A DNA stretch of 43,753 bases. Source: Saprospiraceae bacterium (GTDB lineage: Bacteria; Bacteroidota; Bacteroidia; Chitinophagales; Saprospiraceae). The stretch covers positions 1-43,753 of the forward strand of contig JAHDIP010000024.1 of NCBI GenBank assembly GCA_020630735.1. Direction: 5' to 3'. Shown here piece by piece: positions 9,192 through 16,771 of this stretch (position 1 is the stretch's first letter; every line of letters starts with the position of its first letter). The position numbers and the translations under genes are program-made. Below the pieces are notes generated by a model. That model was not told where the DNA came from and made no database searches. It was given only the letters and a program-made list of their open reading frames with translations.

Positions 9192-9224
9192 CTAAAACAA
9201 TAAAAAACTTTTTTATTGTTTTAG
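9192..9224. promoter_or_regulatory. Perfect 33-bp inverted repeat in pirin/thioredoxin spacer
   Basis: CTAAAACAATAAAAAA (9192-9207) is the exact reverse complement of 9209-9224 around a single central C. It lies just downstream of a possible pirin -7 element (9236-9243), so it would sit in the pirin 5' leader as a hairpin, or act as a dyad operator for a divergently controlled pair. Confidence 0.55.
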
Positions 9225-9235
9225 TAGGGTAAAAA

Positions 9236-9243
9236 CAAACTTA
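9236..9243 (-). promoter_or_regulatory. Possible pirin -7 promoter element
   Basis: On the minus strand this reads TAAGTTTG, a full TAnnTTTG match. The nearest TTTG (9260-9257) is only 13 nt away, shorter than the usual 19-21, so the -33 box is weak. The predicted leader to 9120 is about 110 nt and contains the 33-bp inverted repeat. Confidence 0.35.
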
Positions 9244-9271
9244 CCTGTTTTAAGTACAAAGCACAGAAAGA

Positions 9272-9315
9272 TATAATCTCTATTTATATAATTATTTAAA
9301 AACTATAATCTCTAT
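9272..9315 (+). repeat. 12-bp direct repeat, 32-bp period, at the thioredoxin start
   Basis: TATAATCTCTAT occurs at 9272-9283 and again at 9304-9315, the second copy covering the ATG of the thioredoxin gene. The 32-bp period is about three helical turns. It could be a tandem operator or chance in AT-rich DNA. Confidence 0.4.
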
Positions 9316-9760
9316 GAAAAAAATAATCTTGTTAAGCCTAAGTGTAATGTTCAGTTTAGCCATTAGTTTCGCACAAACCTTTGAACACAATTATGACGAA
9401 AGTCTTGCATTAGCAAAAGAAGAAAATAAAAAAATCTTACTCATTTTTTCTGGTTCTGACTGGTGCAAAAACTGTATTCAATTCAAACAATCTATACTTA
9501 GCACTGATGAATTTAAGCATTTCAGCGAAGATAATTTAATACTCTTGGAATTAGATTTTCCTTACCGAAAGAAAAATAGATTGCCAAAAGAACAGCAAGA
9601 ACACAATGAAAAATTAGCTGATCTTTATAATAAAGAAGGTGTTTTTCCGAAAGTTGTTTTACTAGATAACAACACTACTCTTTTAGGAAAAGTAAACTAC
9701 CAAAAACATAATTCTACAGAAGATTTTATTTCGCAAATAGAAGAACTAAGTGATAAATGA
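9314..9760 (+). CDS. Exported thioredoxin-fold protein
   Basis: A 148-residue protein with a signal peptide (cleavage after about A20, SFA|QTF) and one thioredoxin domain. The active-site motif is Cys51-Lys-Asn-Cys54 in the context SGSDWCKNC, of the DsbD-gamma / thioredoxin_7 type rather than the WCGPC of cytoplasmic thioredoxin. The cis-proline segment is GVFPKVVLLD. It should act as a periplasmic disulfide reductase or isomerase. It is the first gene upstream of apbE - DUF4266 - DUF3570 on the same strand, though 151 bp with a large hairpin separate it from apbE. The context suggests it keeps a cysteine-bearing partner, perhaps the Cys-Gly-Cys lipoprotein, reduced. Confidence 0.88.
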   Translation: MKKIILLSLSVMFSLAISFAQTFEHNYDESLALAKEENKKILLIFSGSDWCKNCIQFKQSILSTDEFKHFSEDNLILLELDFPYRKKNRLPKEQQEHNEKLADLYNKEGVFPKVVLLDNNTTLLGKVNYQKHNSTEDFISQIEELSDK

Positions 9761-9770
9761 TAGATTGAAC

Positions 9771-9862
9771 AGAGTAGCGAGAACCGGGATTCGTTTTAGT
9801 TTAAAATGAAATTTTCTAATTCCTTATTTAAGCTAAACATCCCGATTCTCTGTCTCTACTCT
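9771..9862. repeat. 92-bp imperfect palindrome between thioredoxin gene and apbE
   Basis: The outer arms AGAGTAG (9771-9777) and CTACTCT (9856-9862) pair perfectly. Inside them, GAGAACCGGGAT (9779-9790) pairs with ATCCCGATTCTC (9839-9850) with one mismatch. The loop ends (GTTTTAGTTTAAA and TTTAAGCTAAAC) also nearly pair. It lacks a T-run, so it is not a standard terminator. It could be a processing/stability hairpin that separates expression of the two genes, or a small palindromic repeat element. Confidence 0.5.
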
Positions 9863-9911
9863 CGATATCTAAATTCAATTTCTTTTACGCTTTTATGCAA
9901 AAAAATAAAAT

Positions 9912-10874
9912 ATGAATACCACAGCAAGTATCAATAAACAACAAACAAAGGCACACCATCATCCTATAAAATTAATGGGCTGCGGTTTTGTCCTTACTGC
10001 TATTGATGATGATCCTCAGCGAGCTTGGGATGCCATCCGTGCAGGTGTAAAAGAAATTGAACGTATTGAAGATTTGATTTCTTCTTGGAAAGATGATTCC
10101 GAAACAACTAAGATTAATGATCACGCAGGTATTGTTCCTGTTGAAGTAAGTAAAGAGTTATTTGAATTGATCAGACGAAGCCTCAAAATATCAACGATCA
10201 CAGGTGGTGCTTTTGATATTAGCGGCACGCTCTCTCGATACTATTGGCAGTTTGATCAACAAGAACATACTTCTTTAGAAAAGGAAAAAATACACGAACT
10301 GCGTGATCTCATTAATTATCAAATGATCGAATTAAACGAAGAAAGTTCAGCTGTTTTTCTAAGAAAAAAAGGAATGAAAATCGGTTTTGGTGGAATCGGT
10401 AAAGGCTATGCAGCTCATCGCGCTCAGGTCGTCATGCAAGCCTATGGAATTGAAAGTGGTCTTATTAATGCCTCTGGTGATCTAGTATGTTGGGGCAATG
10501 CCCTTAACAAAAAAAATTGGACCATCAGTATTCCTCATCCGAATAATCGAAACGAACCTCTTGTAGAATTCGATATTCCACATGGTTCTATTGTAACCTC
10601 TGGTAATTATGAAAACTATACCTTGATCAATGGAAAACGATATTCACATATTGTAGACCCCCGCACTGGAATGCCTGTTAAGTTGATTAAAAATGTTTCT
10701 GTTGTAAGTCCAAATCCTGAATTTGCAGATGCTATGGCCACGGCTATCACCGTAATGGGACCCGAAGCAGGGATAAAATTAATAAACCGCTTAAACGGCA
10801 TCGAATGTATAGTAACTGACGAAGACGATAATATCTATTATTCTAACCATTTAAATCCTCATGGACTATGTTAA
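9912..10874 (+). CDS. apbE: FAD:protein FMN transferase (ApbE family)
   Basis: A 320-residue ApbE-family protein. The family transfers FMN from FAD to a Thr/Ser of a target protein through a phosphoester bond, Mg-dependent. Visible family motifs are GGAFDISGTLS, the FGGIGKGYAAHRA nucleotide loop, NASGDLVCWG, YSHIVDPRTGMP and the metal-binding FADAMATAI. Unusually, no signal peptide or lipobox is seen; the N-terminus is Thr/Gln/His-rich, so it may act in the cytoplasm unless exported another way. Its stop overlaps the start of the DUF4266 lipoprotein gene, so the two are translationally coupled. No target with a clear [S/D]GAT-type flavinylation site is encoded alongside. Confidence 0.93.
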   Translation: MNTTASINKQQTKAHHHPIKLMGCGFVLTAIDDDPQRAWDAIRAGVKEIERIEDLISSWKDDSETTKINDHAGIVPVEVSKELFELIRRSLKISTITGGAFDISGTLSRYYWQFDQQEHTSLEKEKIHELRDLINYQMIELNEESSAVFLRKKGMKIGFGGIGKGYAAHRAQVVMQAYGIESGLINASGDLVCWGNALNKKNWTISIPHPNNRNEPLVEFDIPHGSIVTSGNYENYTLINGKRYSHIVDPRTGMPVKLIKNVSVVSPNPEFADAMATAITVMGPEAGIKLINRLNGIECIVTDEDDNIYYSNHLNPHGLC

Positions 10875-11089
10875 AAAAGTGGAAAGGCTTATTCTTTATG
10901 GCAATTGTATCATTGTCTATATCGGCTTGTACTTCTGTAAAAGGATATCAGAAGGTTTATTTGAATGATCCCGAAATGGCTTTAGAAGCTAAGAAACTTG
11001 ATTTTTTTGAAACGAATTTTCACACATACCGAGAAGGTGCCTCTGGAGCAAATGGGGGTAAAGTAGGAGGAGGTTGCGGATGCAATTAG
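10868..11089 (+). CDS. DUF4266 small lipoprotein with Cys-Gly-Cys tail
   Basis: A 73-residue protein of the DUF4266 type. The signal peptide ends in the lipobox ISAC (lipidated Cys21). The mature part is about 53 residues (GYQKVYLNDPEMALEAK, FFETNFHTYREGASG) and ends in a Gly-rich tail closing Gly-Gly-Gly-Cys-Gly-Cys-Asn. The paired cysteines suggest a redox or metal (for example Cu or Fe) site exposed from the membrane. The start overlaps the apbE 3' end (10868-10874) and the stop overlaps the next gene start, so the three are coupled. Family function is unknown to me; the EGASGAN segment is only a loose echo of an ApbE target motif. Confidence 0.85.
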   Translation: MLKKWKGLFFMAIVSLSISACTSVKGYQKVYLNDPEMALEAKKLDFFETNFHTYREGASGANGGKVGGGCGCN

Positions 11090-12327
11090 CGATTATTTCT
11101 TGCTTACTTTTCATCCTTGTTTGTATCAATGATGTAAAAGCGCAAATTCAACGTTATTCTCCTACCGATAAGGGTGACTTAATAAAAGGAGATACTACCG
11201 AAATCGGTATTACAGATTATTCCAATCCTGATTGGCAAACAATAGATATCGATTTCCTGAGTAGTTACTATGCACAAGACGGAAACAACGGAGCAGTTAC
11301 TGGTGGTATCGGAACAGAACAGTTAACTGACTTTACGCAAAAGGTTATTTTAAAAATTCCAACTACTAAAAAGTTGACACTCAACCTTGATGGTGGGTAC
11401 GATTATTACTCTTCTGCTTCTACTGATAATATTGACAATATTCGATCTTCTGACTCCAGTTCTGATGTAAGAATGCATGGTAATGTAGGTCTAAACTACC
11501 AATACTCAGATACAAAGTCAATAGGTCTACGAGTAGGAGGTAGTACAGAGTATGATTACTATTCTTTCAACGGAGGTATCAGCAGTAGCTTTGCTACAAA
11601 AGATAAAAACACCTTACTCAATATTGATGCTCAAGCATTCATAGATCAGTGGGTTCCTTATTTTCCTAGCGAGCTTCGAAGAACGGCAAGTGTGCCCACT
11701 ACAAGCCGAAACTCTTTTAATGGAAGTATTGGAATAGGGCAAGTCTTGAACAAGCGAATGCAACTCTATTTCCAACTTGAAGGAACCTATATGAAGGGCT
11801 TACTCTCTACTCCTTTTCATCGAGTTTACTTTCAAGAACAAGATCAAGCACGTATTGAGAATTTACCAGATACTCGTTTAAAAGTACCGATTGGTTTGCG
11901 GCTTAATACACATATTTCAGATAAAGTTACCTTGCGAACTTACTATAGATTTTACTGGGATAATTGGGGTGTACAGGGACAAACGTTTAGTGTAGAAGTA
12001 CCCATAAAGTTAAATCAGTTTTTGGTAATTTATCCTTTTTACCGCTATCATCAGCAAACAGCTTCTAATTATTTTGCGCCTTACAAAGCACATAGTGTAA
12101 ACGATACTTATTATACCTCTGACTATGATCTATCAGCATTGAGTAGTCATGCTTATGGACTAGGAGTGAGCTATAGTCCAGCCAATGGTATTGCTAAAAT
12201 AAAGTTACCATTTAAGAAGCGACCCGCTTTTGTTGTAAAAAGTATTGACTTAAAATATAGTCATTATGATAGAAGTACGGGGCTAACAGGTGATGTTATC
12301 AGCCTAGGTATGCGTTTTAGTTTTTAA
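11080..12327 (+). CDS. DUF3570 outer-membrane beta-barrel protein
   Basis: A 415-residue exported protein with a signal peptide cleaved near VKA|QIQ. The rest is alternating hydrophobic/polar strands ending in MRFSF, an outer-membrane barrel signature. The conserved segment NNGAVTGGIGTEQLTD (about residues 68-83) fits DUF3570. I start it at ATG 11080 rather than TTG 11074: it sits 6 nt after an AGGAGGAGG stretch (11065-11073), a rare strong Shine-Dalgarno-like sequence for Bacteroidota, and overlaps the DUF4266 stop by 10 bp. It is probably the outer-membrane partner of the DUF4266 lipoprotein. The substrate is unknown. Confidence 0.87.
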   Translation: MQLAIISCLLFILVCINDVKAQIQRYSPTDKGDLIKGDTTEIGITDYSNPDWQTIDIDFLSSYYAQDGNNGAVTGGIGTEQLTDFTQKVILKIPTTKKLTLNLDGGYDYYSSASTDNIDNIRSSDSSSDVRMHGNVGLNYQYSDTKSIGLRVGGSTEYDYYSFNGGISSSFATKDKNTLLNIDAQAFIDQWVPYFPSELRRTASVPTTSRNSFNGSIGIGQVLNKRMQLYFQLEGTYMKGLLSTPFHRVYFQEQDQARIENLPDTRLKVPIGLRLNTHISDKVTLRTYYRFYWDNWGVQGQTFSVEVPIKLNQFLVIYPFYRYHQQTASNYFAPYKAHSVNDTYYTSDYDLSALSSHAYGLGVSYSPANGIAKIKLPFKKRPAFVVKSIDLKYSHYDRSTGLTGDVISLGMRFSF

Positions 12328-12372
12328 GAACAATTTTTAAACTTACTGTACAATTCAATATTAAAATTTTCG

Positions 12373-12401
12373 AAGAAGTCAGTGTTCGTCACTGGCTTCT
12401 T
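12373..12401. terminator. Terminator overlapping the 3' codons of the SMI1-pentapeptide gene
   Basis: A 12-bp stem (12373-12384 with 12390-12401, one G-U pair) with loop TTCGT, followed by Ts on the plus strand. It terminates the DUF3570 transcript, and its arms also encode the last six codons and stop of the convergent gene. Confidence 0.8.
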
Positions 12402-13692
12402 TTTTATAAATTACATCTCTCAATATTGCTCCTGGAAATCGAGCAGCCTCAAGTTTTGCTCCTAAAAAATTTGCTCCATGCAAATCACAATTTTCAAAAT
12501 CAACTCCATTTAGATTAGCATTACTAAAGTTGGCATTGTTTAATTTAGCTCTTGAGAAATCAACATTTCGCAAATTCGTGTTACTAAAATTAGCTCCTTC
12601 TAGCATAGCATCTGTAAAGACAGAATAGCTAAAATCTGATTGGGCAAAATTTACACCTTTAGCATAAGCACCACAAAAATTGGCAAATGGTAATTCCATA
12701 CCTTCAAGACTTATATCAGGATCAAAACGCCTTCGGTCAAAACTAGCTTGCTCTCCTTTAGTCTGTTTAGCACCTGTATATAAAGCAACCACTAATCCAT
12801 CGATCAATAGTGTTTTCCATTTTCCTCCAGCTCCTCCAGAACTCAAAAAATCATAATGTTTTTGAACCATTTCCTCCAAAACATCTGAACTTAAAGATAA
12901 ACTATTCCTTGCAATTTGGTGTAGGCGTTGGCTATCTATTCCTATCGTATTTCCACCAGCTTTATCTGCTAGGGGAAACACTTTTTTTAACATAGCACTA
13001 TTGATATCAAATTTTTTCTGATCAGTCCAATACGAATGAGGAGTTTCTATTTTTGAAATAGGAGTTTTTTTTCGTTTTTTATAAAATGCTTTTCTTCTAC
13101 TCAACACAGCTTTATTCGCAAGAATAAATTCAAAATAAGAATCAATATCCGTAACTAATGACTCAGATAAACAAGTAAGTTCTTCTGAAGCCATAAGTAC
13201 TAAAAATTCTTGATCATCAGTTATCAAAAATGCCATTGCATTTTCGTGGTTGAATACATCAAAAAGCTTCACTCGCTTATCAAGTTCCACTAAAGGATAT
13301 TTTTTACCTTCCAAAATTAAATCTTCTTCAAAGCCTAATTCGTTGCTCCAATTTGTATCAAGCATTTTTTCAATTGGTAAAATAGAGACTACTCCATCCT
13401 CTGGTAAATAATGTTGGGAAGGATACATACAATCCTGTATTTGGTCGTTATAAGTATGTTTGTGAGAATCAAAATCTTCATTAGATTTAAATATCCACCG
13501 AAGATGCAGTCCATTCGTCTCCAAATAAAAGGATCGAAGGCTAGAAGGCAAAGTGGCTCCTATTTTATTTTCTAATTGTATAATGGTGTCTTCAGGCACA
13601 GGTGGGTAGGTACAAAAACTCAAGACTTGTACTTCAGGGTGTAATTGTAGTTCCTCTACTAGTTGTTTGAATCGCTGTTTATAGTTTTTCAT
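12379..13692 (-). CDS. SMI1/KNR4 domain - pentapeptide repeat fusion protein
   Basis: A 437-residue protein from ATG 13692 (MKNYKQRFKQLVEEL). The promoter at 13766-13736 lies inside the longer frame that starts at 13788, which rules that start out. Residues about 25-190 form a SMI1/KNR4 fold (LENKIGATLPSSLRSFYLETNG, then ending in the YFEFI region). A middle part (about 230-330) contains GGAGGKWKTLLIDGLVVALYTG. About 330-425 are pentapeptide repeats of the A(N/D)FxxAxL type (ANFSNTNLRNVDFSRAKLN...). SMI1/KNR4 domains are common immunity modules against polymorphic toxins, and pentapeptide solenoids mediate protein or DNA-mimic contacts. No toxin gene is adjacent. No signal peptide; probably cytoplasmic. 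Confidence 0.85.
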   Translation of the reverse strand: MKNYKQRFKQLVEELQLHPEVQVLSFCTYPPVPEDTIIQLENKIGATLPSSLRSFYLETNGLHLRWIFKSNEDFDSHKHTYNDQIQDCMYPSQHYLPEDGVVSILPIEKMLDTNWSNELGFEEDLILEGKKYPLVELDKRVKLFDVFNHENAMAFLITDDQEFLVLMASEELTCLSESLVTDIDSYFEFILANKAVLSRRKAFYKKRKKTPISKIETPHSYWTDQKKFDINSAMLKKVFPLADKAGGNTIGIDSQRLHQIARNSLSLSSDVLEEMVQKHYDFLSSGGAGGKWKTLLIDGLVVALYTGAKQTKGEQASFDRRRFDPDISLEGMELPFANFCGAYAKGVNFAQSDFSYSVFTDAMLEGANFSNTNLRNVDFSRAKLNNANFSNANLNGVDFENCDLHGANFLGAKLEAARFPGAILRDVIYKKEASDEH

Positions 13693-13735
13693 TTTTTTAG
13701 TGTTAAAAATTACATTTTTAACTAAAATGGTTACA

Positions 13736-13766
13736 CAAATATACATTTTATTTATATTTTCACAAA
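13736..13766 (-). promoter_or_regulatory. Promoter of the SMI1-pentapeptide gene
   Basis: On the minus strand, TTTG (13766-13763), a 19-nt spacer and TATATTTG (13743-13736) match the consensus fully. Transcription from about 13729 leaves a leader of about 37 nt to the ATG at 13692 and excludes the upstream ATG at 13788. Confidence 0.7.
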
Positions 13767-13876
13767 GCTTTACTTTTTTTATTAACACTCACGCTGAAAT
13801 ATTCTACATATTGTTTATTTAGTCCATGAAAATGACGTGTTTATAGATAGTTTAAATATTATTCAGACAATCTGAT

Positions 13877-13884
13877 TATTTTTG
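13877..13884 (+). promoter_or_regulatory. -7 element of the M1 lipoprotein aminopeptidase gene
   Basis: TATTTTTG matches TAnnTTTG, 28 nt before the ATG at 13912. The upstream box is degenerate (TTTA at 13851-13854, 22-nt spacer). Confidence 0.5.
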
Positions 13885-13911
13885 TAAATTAAATAATTTC
13901 AACTTAATTTA

Positions 13912-16491
13912 ATGAAACAGATATTTCTTGCATTCCCTATTGCTCTTCTACTTTTTTTTGGCTGCAATACAGCTAGTAAAGTAGCTAGTGTGCCAGCAGA
14001 AGTTGTCAAAGAAACTCCTCCTCCTGCACCCGTAGTAGAACCCCCTACCCAAGTAAAAGATCAAAATTATTCACTTCCAGTTTATAATGCTTCTTACACC
14101 AGAACACATGATATTATTCATACAAAACTTGACTTGAAGTTTGATTGGGCAAAAGAAAGTGTTTTAGGTAAAGCTACTATAACATCTACACCTCTTTTTT
14201 ATCCTTCAGATCAAATAAGATTAGATGCTGTAGATTTCGATATTCACCAAGTCAAAATGGAAGGTACAGGTACCAATTTAAAATATGACTACGATGATAA
14301 ATCTTTGACTATCCAACTAGGAAAAATGTATGAAGCTGGTGAAAAGTATACTTTATTTATCGACTATACTGCTCATCCATCTGGTACTGAACGTAATTCA
14401 GCAATTAGTTCTGATAAAGGATTATTTTTTATCAATGCAGATGGGAGTGATCCTGAAAAACCACAACAGATTTGGACACAAGGAGAGACCGAAAATAATT
14501 CTCGTTGGTTCCCAACAGTAGATAAACCAAACGAACGTTGTACGCAAGAAATGTACTTAACTGTTCAAGATAAATACAAGACGCTTTCGAATGGTTTGTT
14601 AATTTCTTCTAATAAAAATTCGGATGGTACTCGTACCGATTATTGGAAAATGGACCAACCTCATGCTCCTTATCTTTTCATGATTGCTATAGGTGATTTT
14701 GCAGTAGTAGAAGACTCCTGGAATGGCATATTGGTCGATTATTATGTAGAACCAAAATTTGAGCAAGACGCTAAAGAAATATTCCCTCATACACCTGAGA
14801 TGTTATCTTTCTTTTCAGAAAAACTTGACTATAAATACCCTTGGCAAAAGTATTCACAAGTCGTCGTTAGAGATTATGTATCTGGAGCAATGGAAAATAC
14901 AACTGGGGTTATTTTTGGGGAATTTGTTCAAAAACCTAAACGTGAATTAATCGACGAATCGGTCAATGAATTGATTGTTGCACATGAGTTGTTTCACCAT
15001 TGGTTTGGCGATTTAGTTACCTGCGAAAGTTGGGCTAACTTAACTATGAATGAAGGTTTCGCAAATTATAGTGAATACCTTTGGTTTGAACATAAATACG
15101 GCGTTGAAGAAGCAGAACGCCATCGTAGAAATGAAATACAAGGTTATATAGGTTCTACACAACAAGCTGGAATTCATCCACTTATCCACTTTGGATATGC
15201 TGACAAAGAACATATGTTTGATGCACACAGTTACAACAAAGGAGGACTTGTACTACATATGCTTCGCAATCAAATAGGCGACGATGCATTTTGGGCTACT
15301 CTTAATCTTTATCTAAAAGATAACGAATATACAGCTGTTGAAGCACACGATTTGCGCCTTGCTGTTGAAGAAATTACAGGTCAAGATTTTAATTGGTTCT
15401 TTGACCAATGGTATTTTAGCGCAGGGCATCCTCAACTAGAAATTAGCTACGATTATAAAGAAGCTACTAAGACCATTGATGTAACAATTGAACAAAAGCA
15501 AGACCCAGTAACAAGCCGCCCAATTTTCATTTTACCAATGGCTATTGACATTTATACTGACAATGGAATGCCTATGAGAAAAGAGATAAAAATGGATAGC
15601 CGAAAACAAACATTTTCATTTGATGTAAATAAAAAACCATTACTTGTTAATGTTGATGCTGACAAAGTTTTGCTATGTGAAAAAGAAGATAAAAAATCAG
15701 AAGAAGCATTTATTTTCCAATATCATAATGCCAAAAATCTTTGGGATAAAATCGAAGCATTCGAAGCTATAAAAAATAGTGATAACCCAAAAGCAAAAGA
15801 GGTTTTTAAAACTGCCGTTAATGATAGTTACTGGGGAATTAGGGAGAGAGCTATTGGCAAACTTGACGTTACGAAGCATCCAGAAATAACATCTAGTTTG
15901 GCAAAACTTGTAACGGATGATCCTAAATCACAAGTAAGATCTGCTGCACTAAAAGCTCTGGGTCAAACAAAAGATGTTCAATATACAACCCTTGCTAAAA
16001 AGGCTATTAGTTCAGATCAAGCTTACAATGTTATTTCTGCTGGTTTACAAACACTTGCCGATATAGATCAAGCAGAAGCATTAACAATGGCTACCAAAAT
16101 GGAGAAGGAAGAAAACGGCTCTATTCTTTTTGCCATTGGTAAAATATATGCTCAAAATCCTGATAAAAAATATTTACCATTCTTTGAAAAGAGTTGGGAT
16201 AAGATGAATGGTTACGGTGCTATTAATTTCTTTGGCTATTATTTAAATACTGTCAAAGAAATGGACGACGAAACGGTAATGGCTTCAATGACAAAACTGA
16301 AAGACATTTCTACGAATATGGGACAAAACCCATGGAGACGTTTTGGTGCTGCTAAAGCAATAAATGATTTACGAGGAGAATACTCCAGTAAAGCAATGAC
16401 AGACAAAGTAACTGCACTTACTGAATTAATCAACGAAATCAAGTCAGCTGAAACTAATGGTCAACTGAAAAACCTTTACGAATCCTTCTAA
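13912..16491 (+). CDS. M1 family aminopeptidase, lipoprotein, with HEAT-like C-terminus
   Basis: An 859-residue zinc metallopeptidase of family M1. The signal ends in the lipobox FFGC (Cys18), followed by a Pro-rich linker. The exopeptidase motif GAMEN is at 325-329. Zinc ligands are H358 and H362 of HELFH and E381 of NEGFANY, with E359 the general base. The C-terminal part from about 590 (WDKIEAFEAIKN, WGIRERAIGKLD, VRSAALKALGQ) forms HEAT/ARM-like repeats, as in the ERAP-type C domain. It likely trims peptides at the cell envelope for nutrition. It is monocistronic and closed by a strong terminator. Confidence 0.95.
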   Translation: MKQIFLAFPIALLLFFGCNTASKVASVPAEVVKETPPPAPVVEPPTQVKDQNYSLPVYNASYTRTHDIIHTKLDLKFDWAKESVLGKATITSTPLFYPSDQIRLDAVDFDIHQVKMEGTGTNLKYDYDDKSLTIQLGKMYEAGEKYTLFIDYTAHPSGTERNSAISSDKGLFFINADGSDPEKPQQIWTQGETENNSRWFPTVDKPNERCTQEMYLTVQDKYKTLSNGLLISSNKNSDGTRTDYWKMDQPHAPYLFMIAIGDFAVVEDSWNGILVDYYVEPKFEQDAKEIFPHTPEMLSFFSEKLDYKYPWQKYSQVVVRDYVSGAMENTTGVIFGEFVQKPKRELIDESVNELIVAHELFHHWFGDLVTCESWANLTMNEGFANYSEYLWFEHKYGVEEAERHRRNEIQGYIGSTQQAGIHPLIHFGYADKEHMFDAHSYNKGGLVLHMLRNQIGDDAFWATLNLYLKDNEYTAVEAHDLRLAVEEITGQDFNWFFDQWYFSAGHPQLEISYDYKEATKTIDVTIEQKQDPVTSRPIFILPMAIDIYTDNGMPMRKEIKMDSRKQTFSFDVNKKPLLVNVDADKVLLCEKEDKKSEEAFIFQYHNAKNLWDKIEAFEAIKNSDNPKAKEVFKTAVNDSYWGIRERAIGKLDVTKHPEITSSLAKLVTDDPKSQVRSAALKALGQTKDVQYTTLAKKAISSDQAYNVISAGLQTLADIDQAEALTMATKMEKEENGSILFAIGKIYAQNPDKKYLPFFEKSWDKMNGYGAINFFGYYLNTVKEMDDETVMASMTKLKDISTNMGQNPWRRFGAAKAINDLRGEYSSKAMTDKVTALTELINEIKSAETNGQLKNLYESF

Positions 16492-16514
16492 TTTTTTAGA
16501 CAGCATTGGAAGCT

Positions 16515-16555
16515 AAAAAGGCTGTACCACTTACAATTGGTGGTACAGCCTTTTT
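16515..16555 (+). terminator. Terminator after the M1 lipoprotein aminopeptidase
   Basis: A perfect 16-bp stem (16515-16530 with 16540-16555) with a 9-nt loop and a T-rich tail. Confidence 0.9.
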
Positions 16556-16771
16556 ATTTTAAGTATTTGTCGCCCTAAACCTTGCATTTATACCTATGAA
16601 TCAATAAATTACAAGGTTTTATAACCTATTCTCCAACTCTCAAGTGAAACAAGGCTTTTTAGGTCTTCGTACAAATACATATTTTTATGTTAAATATGCA
16701 TTTTTTACAATCTTTTCGGCAAGTTTTAGGTTCTTGTTATAGATTATTAGATTTTTAATAGAAACAAATAG

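Noticed and set aside
11074-11079. TTG start two codons upstream for the DUF3570 gene
   Set aside because: The ATG at 11080 has better spacing from the AGGAGG-like stretch, and the extra Met-Arg adds nothing to the signal peptide.
13693-13788. N-terminal extension of the SMI1-pentapeptide protein
   Set aside because: A full-consensus promoter (13766-13736) lies within it, so the RNA would start downstream of that ATG.
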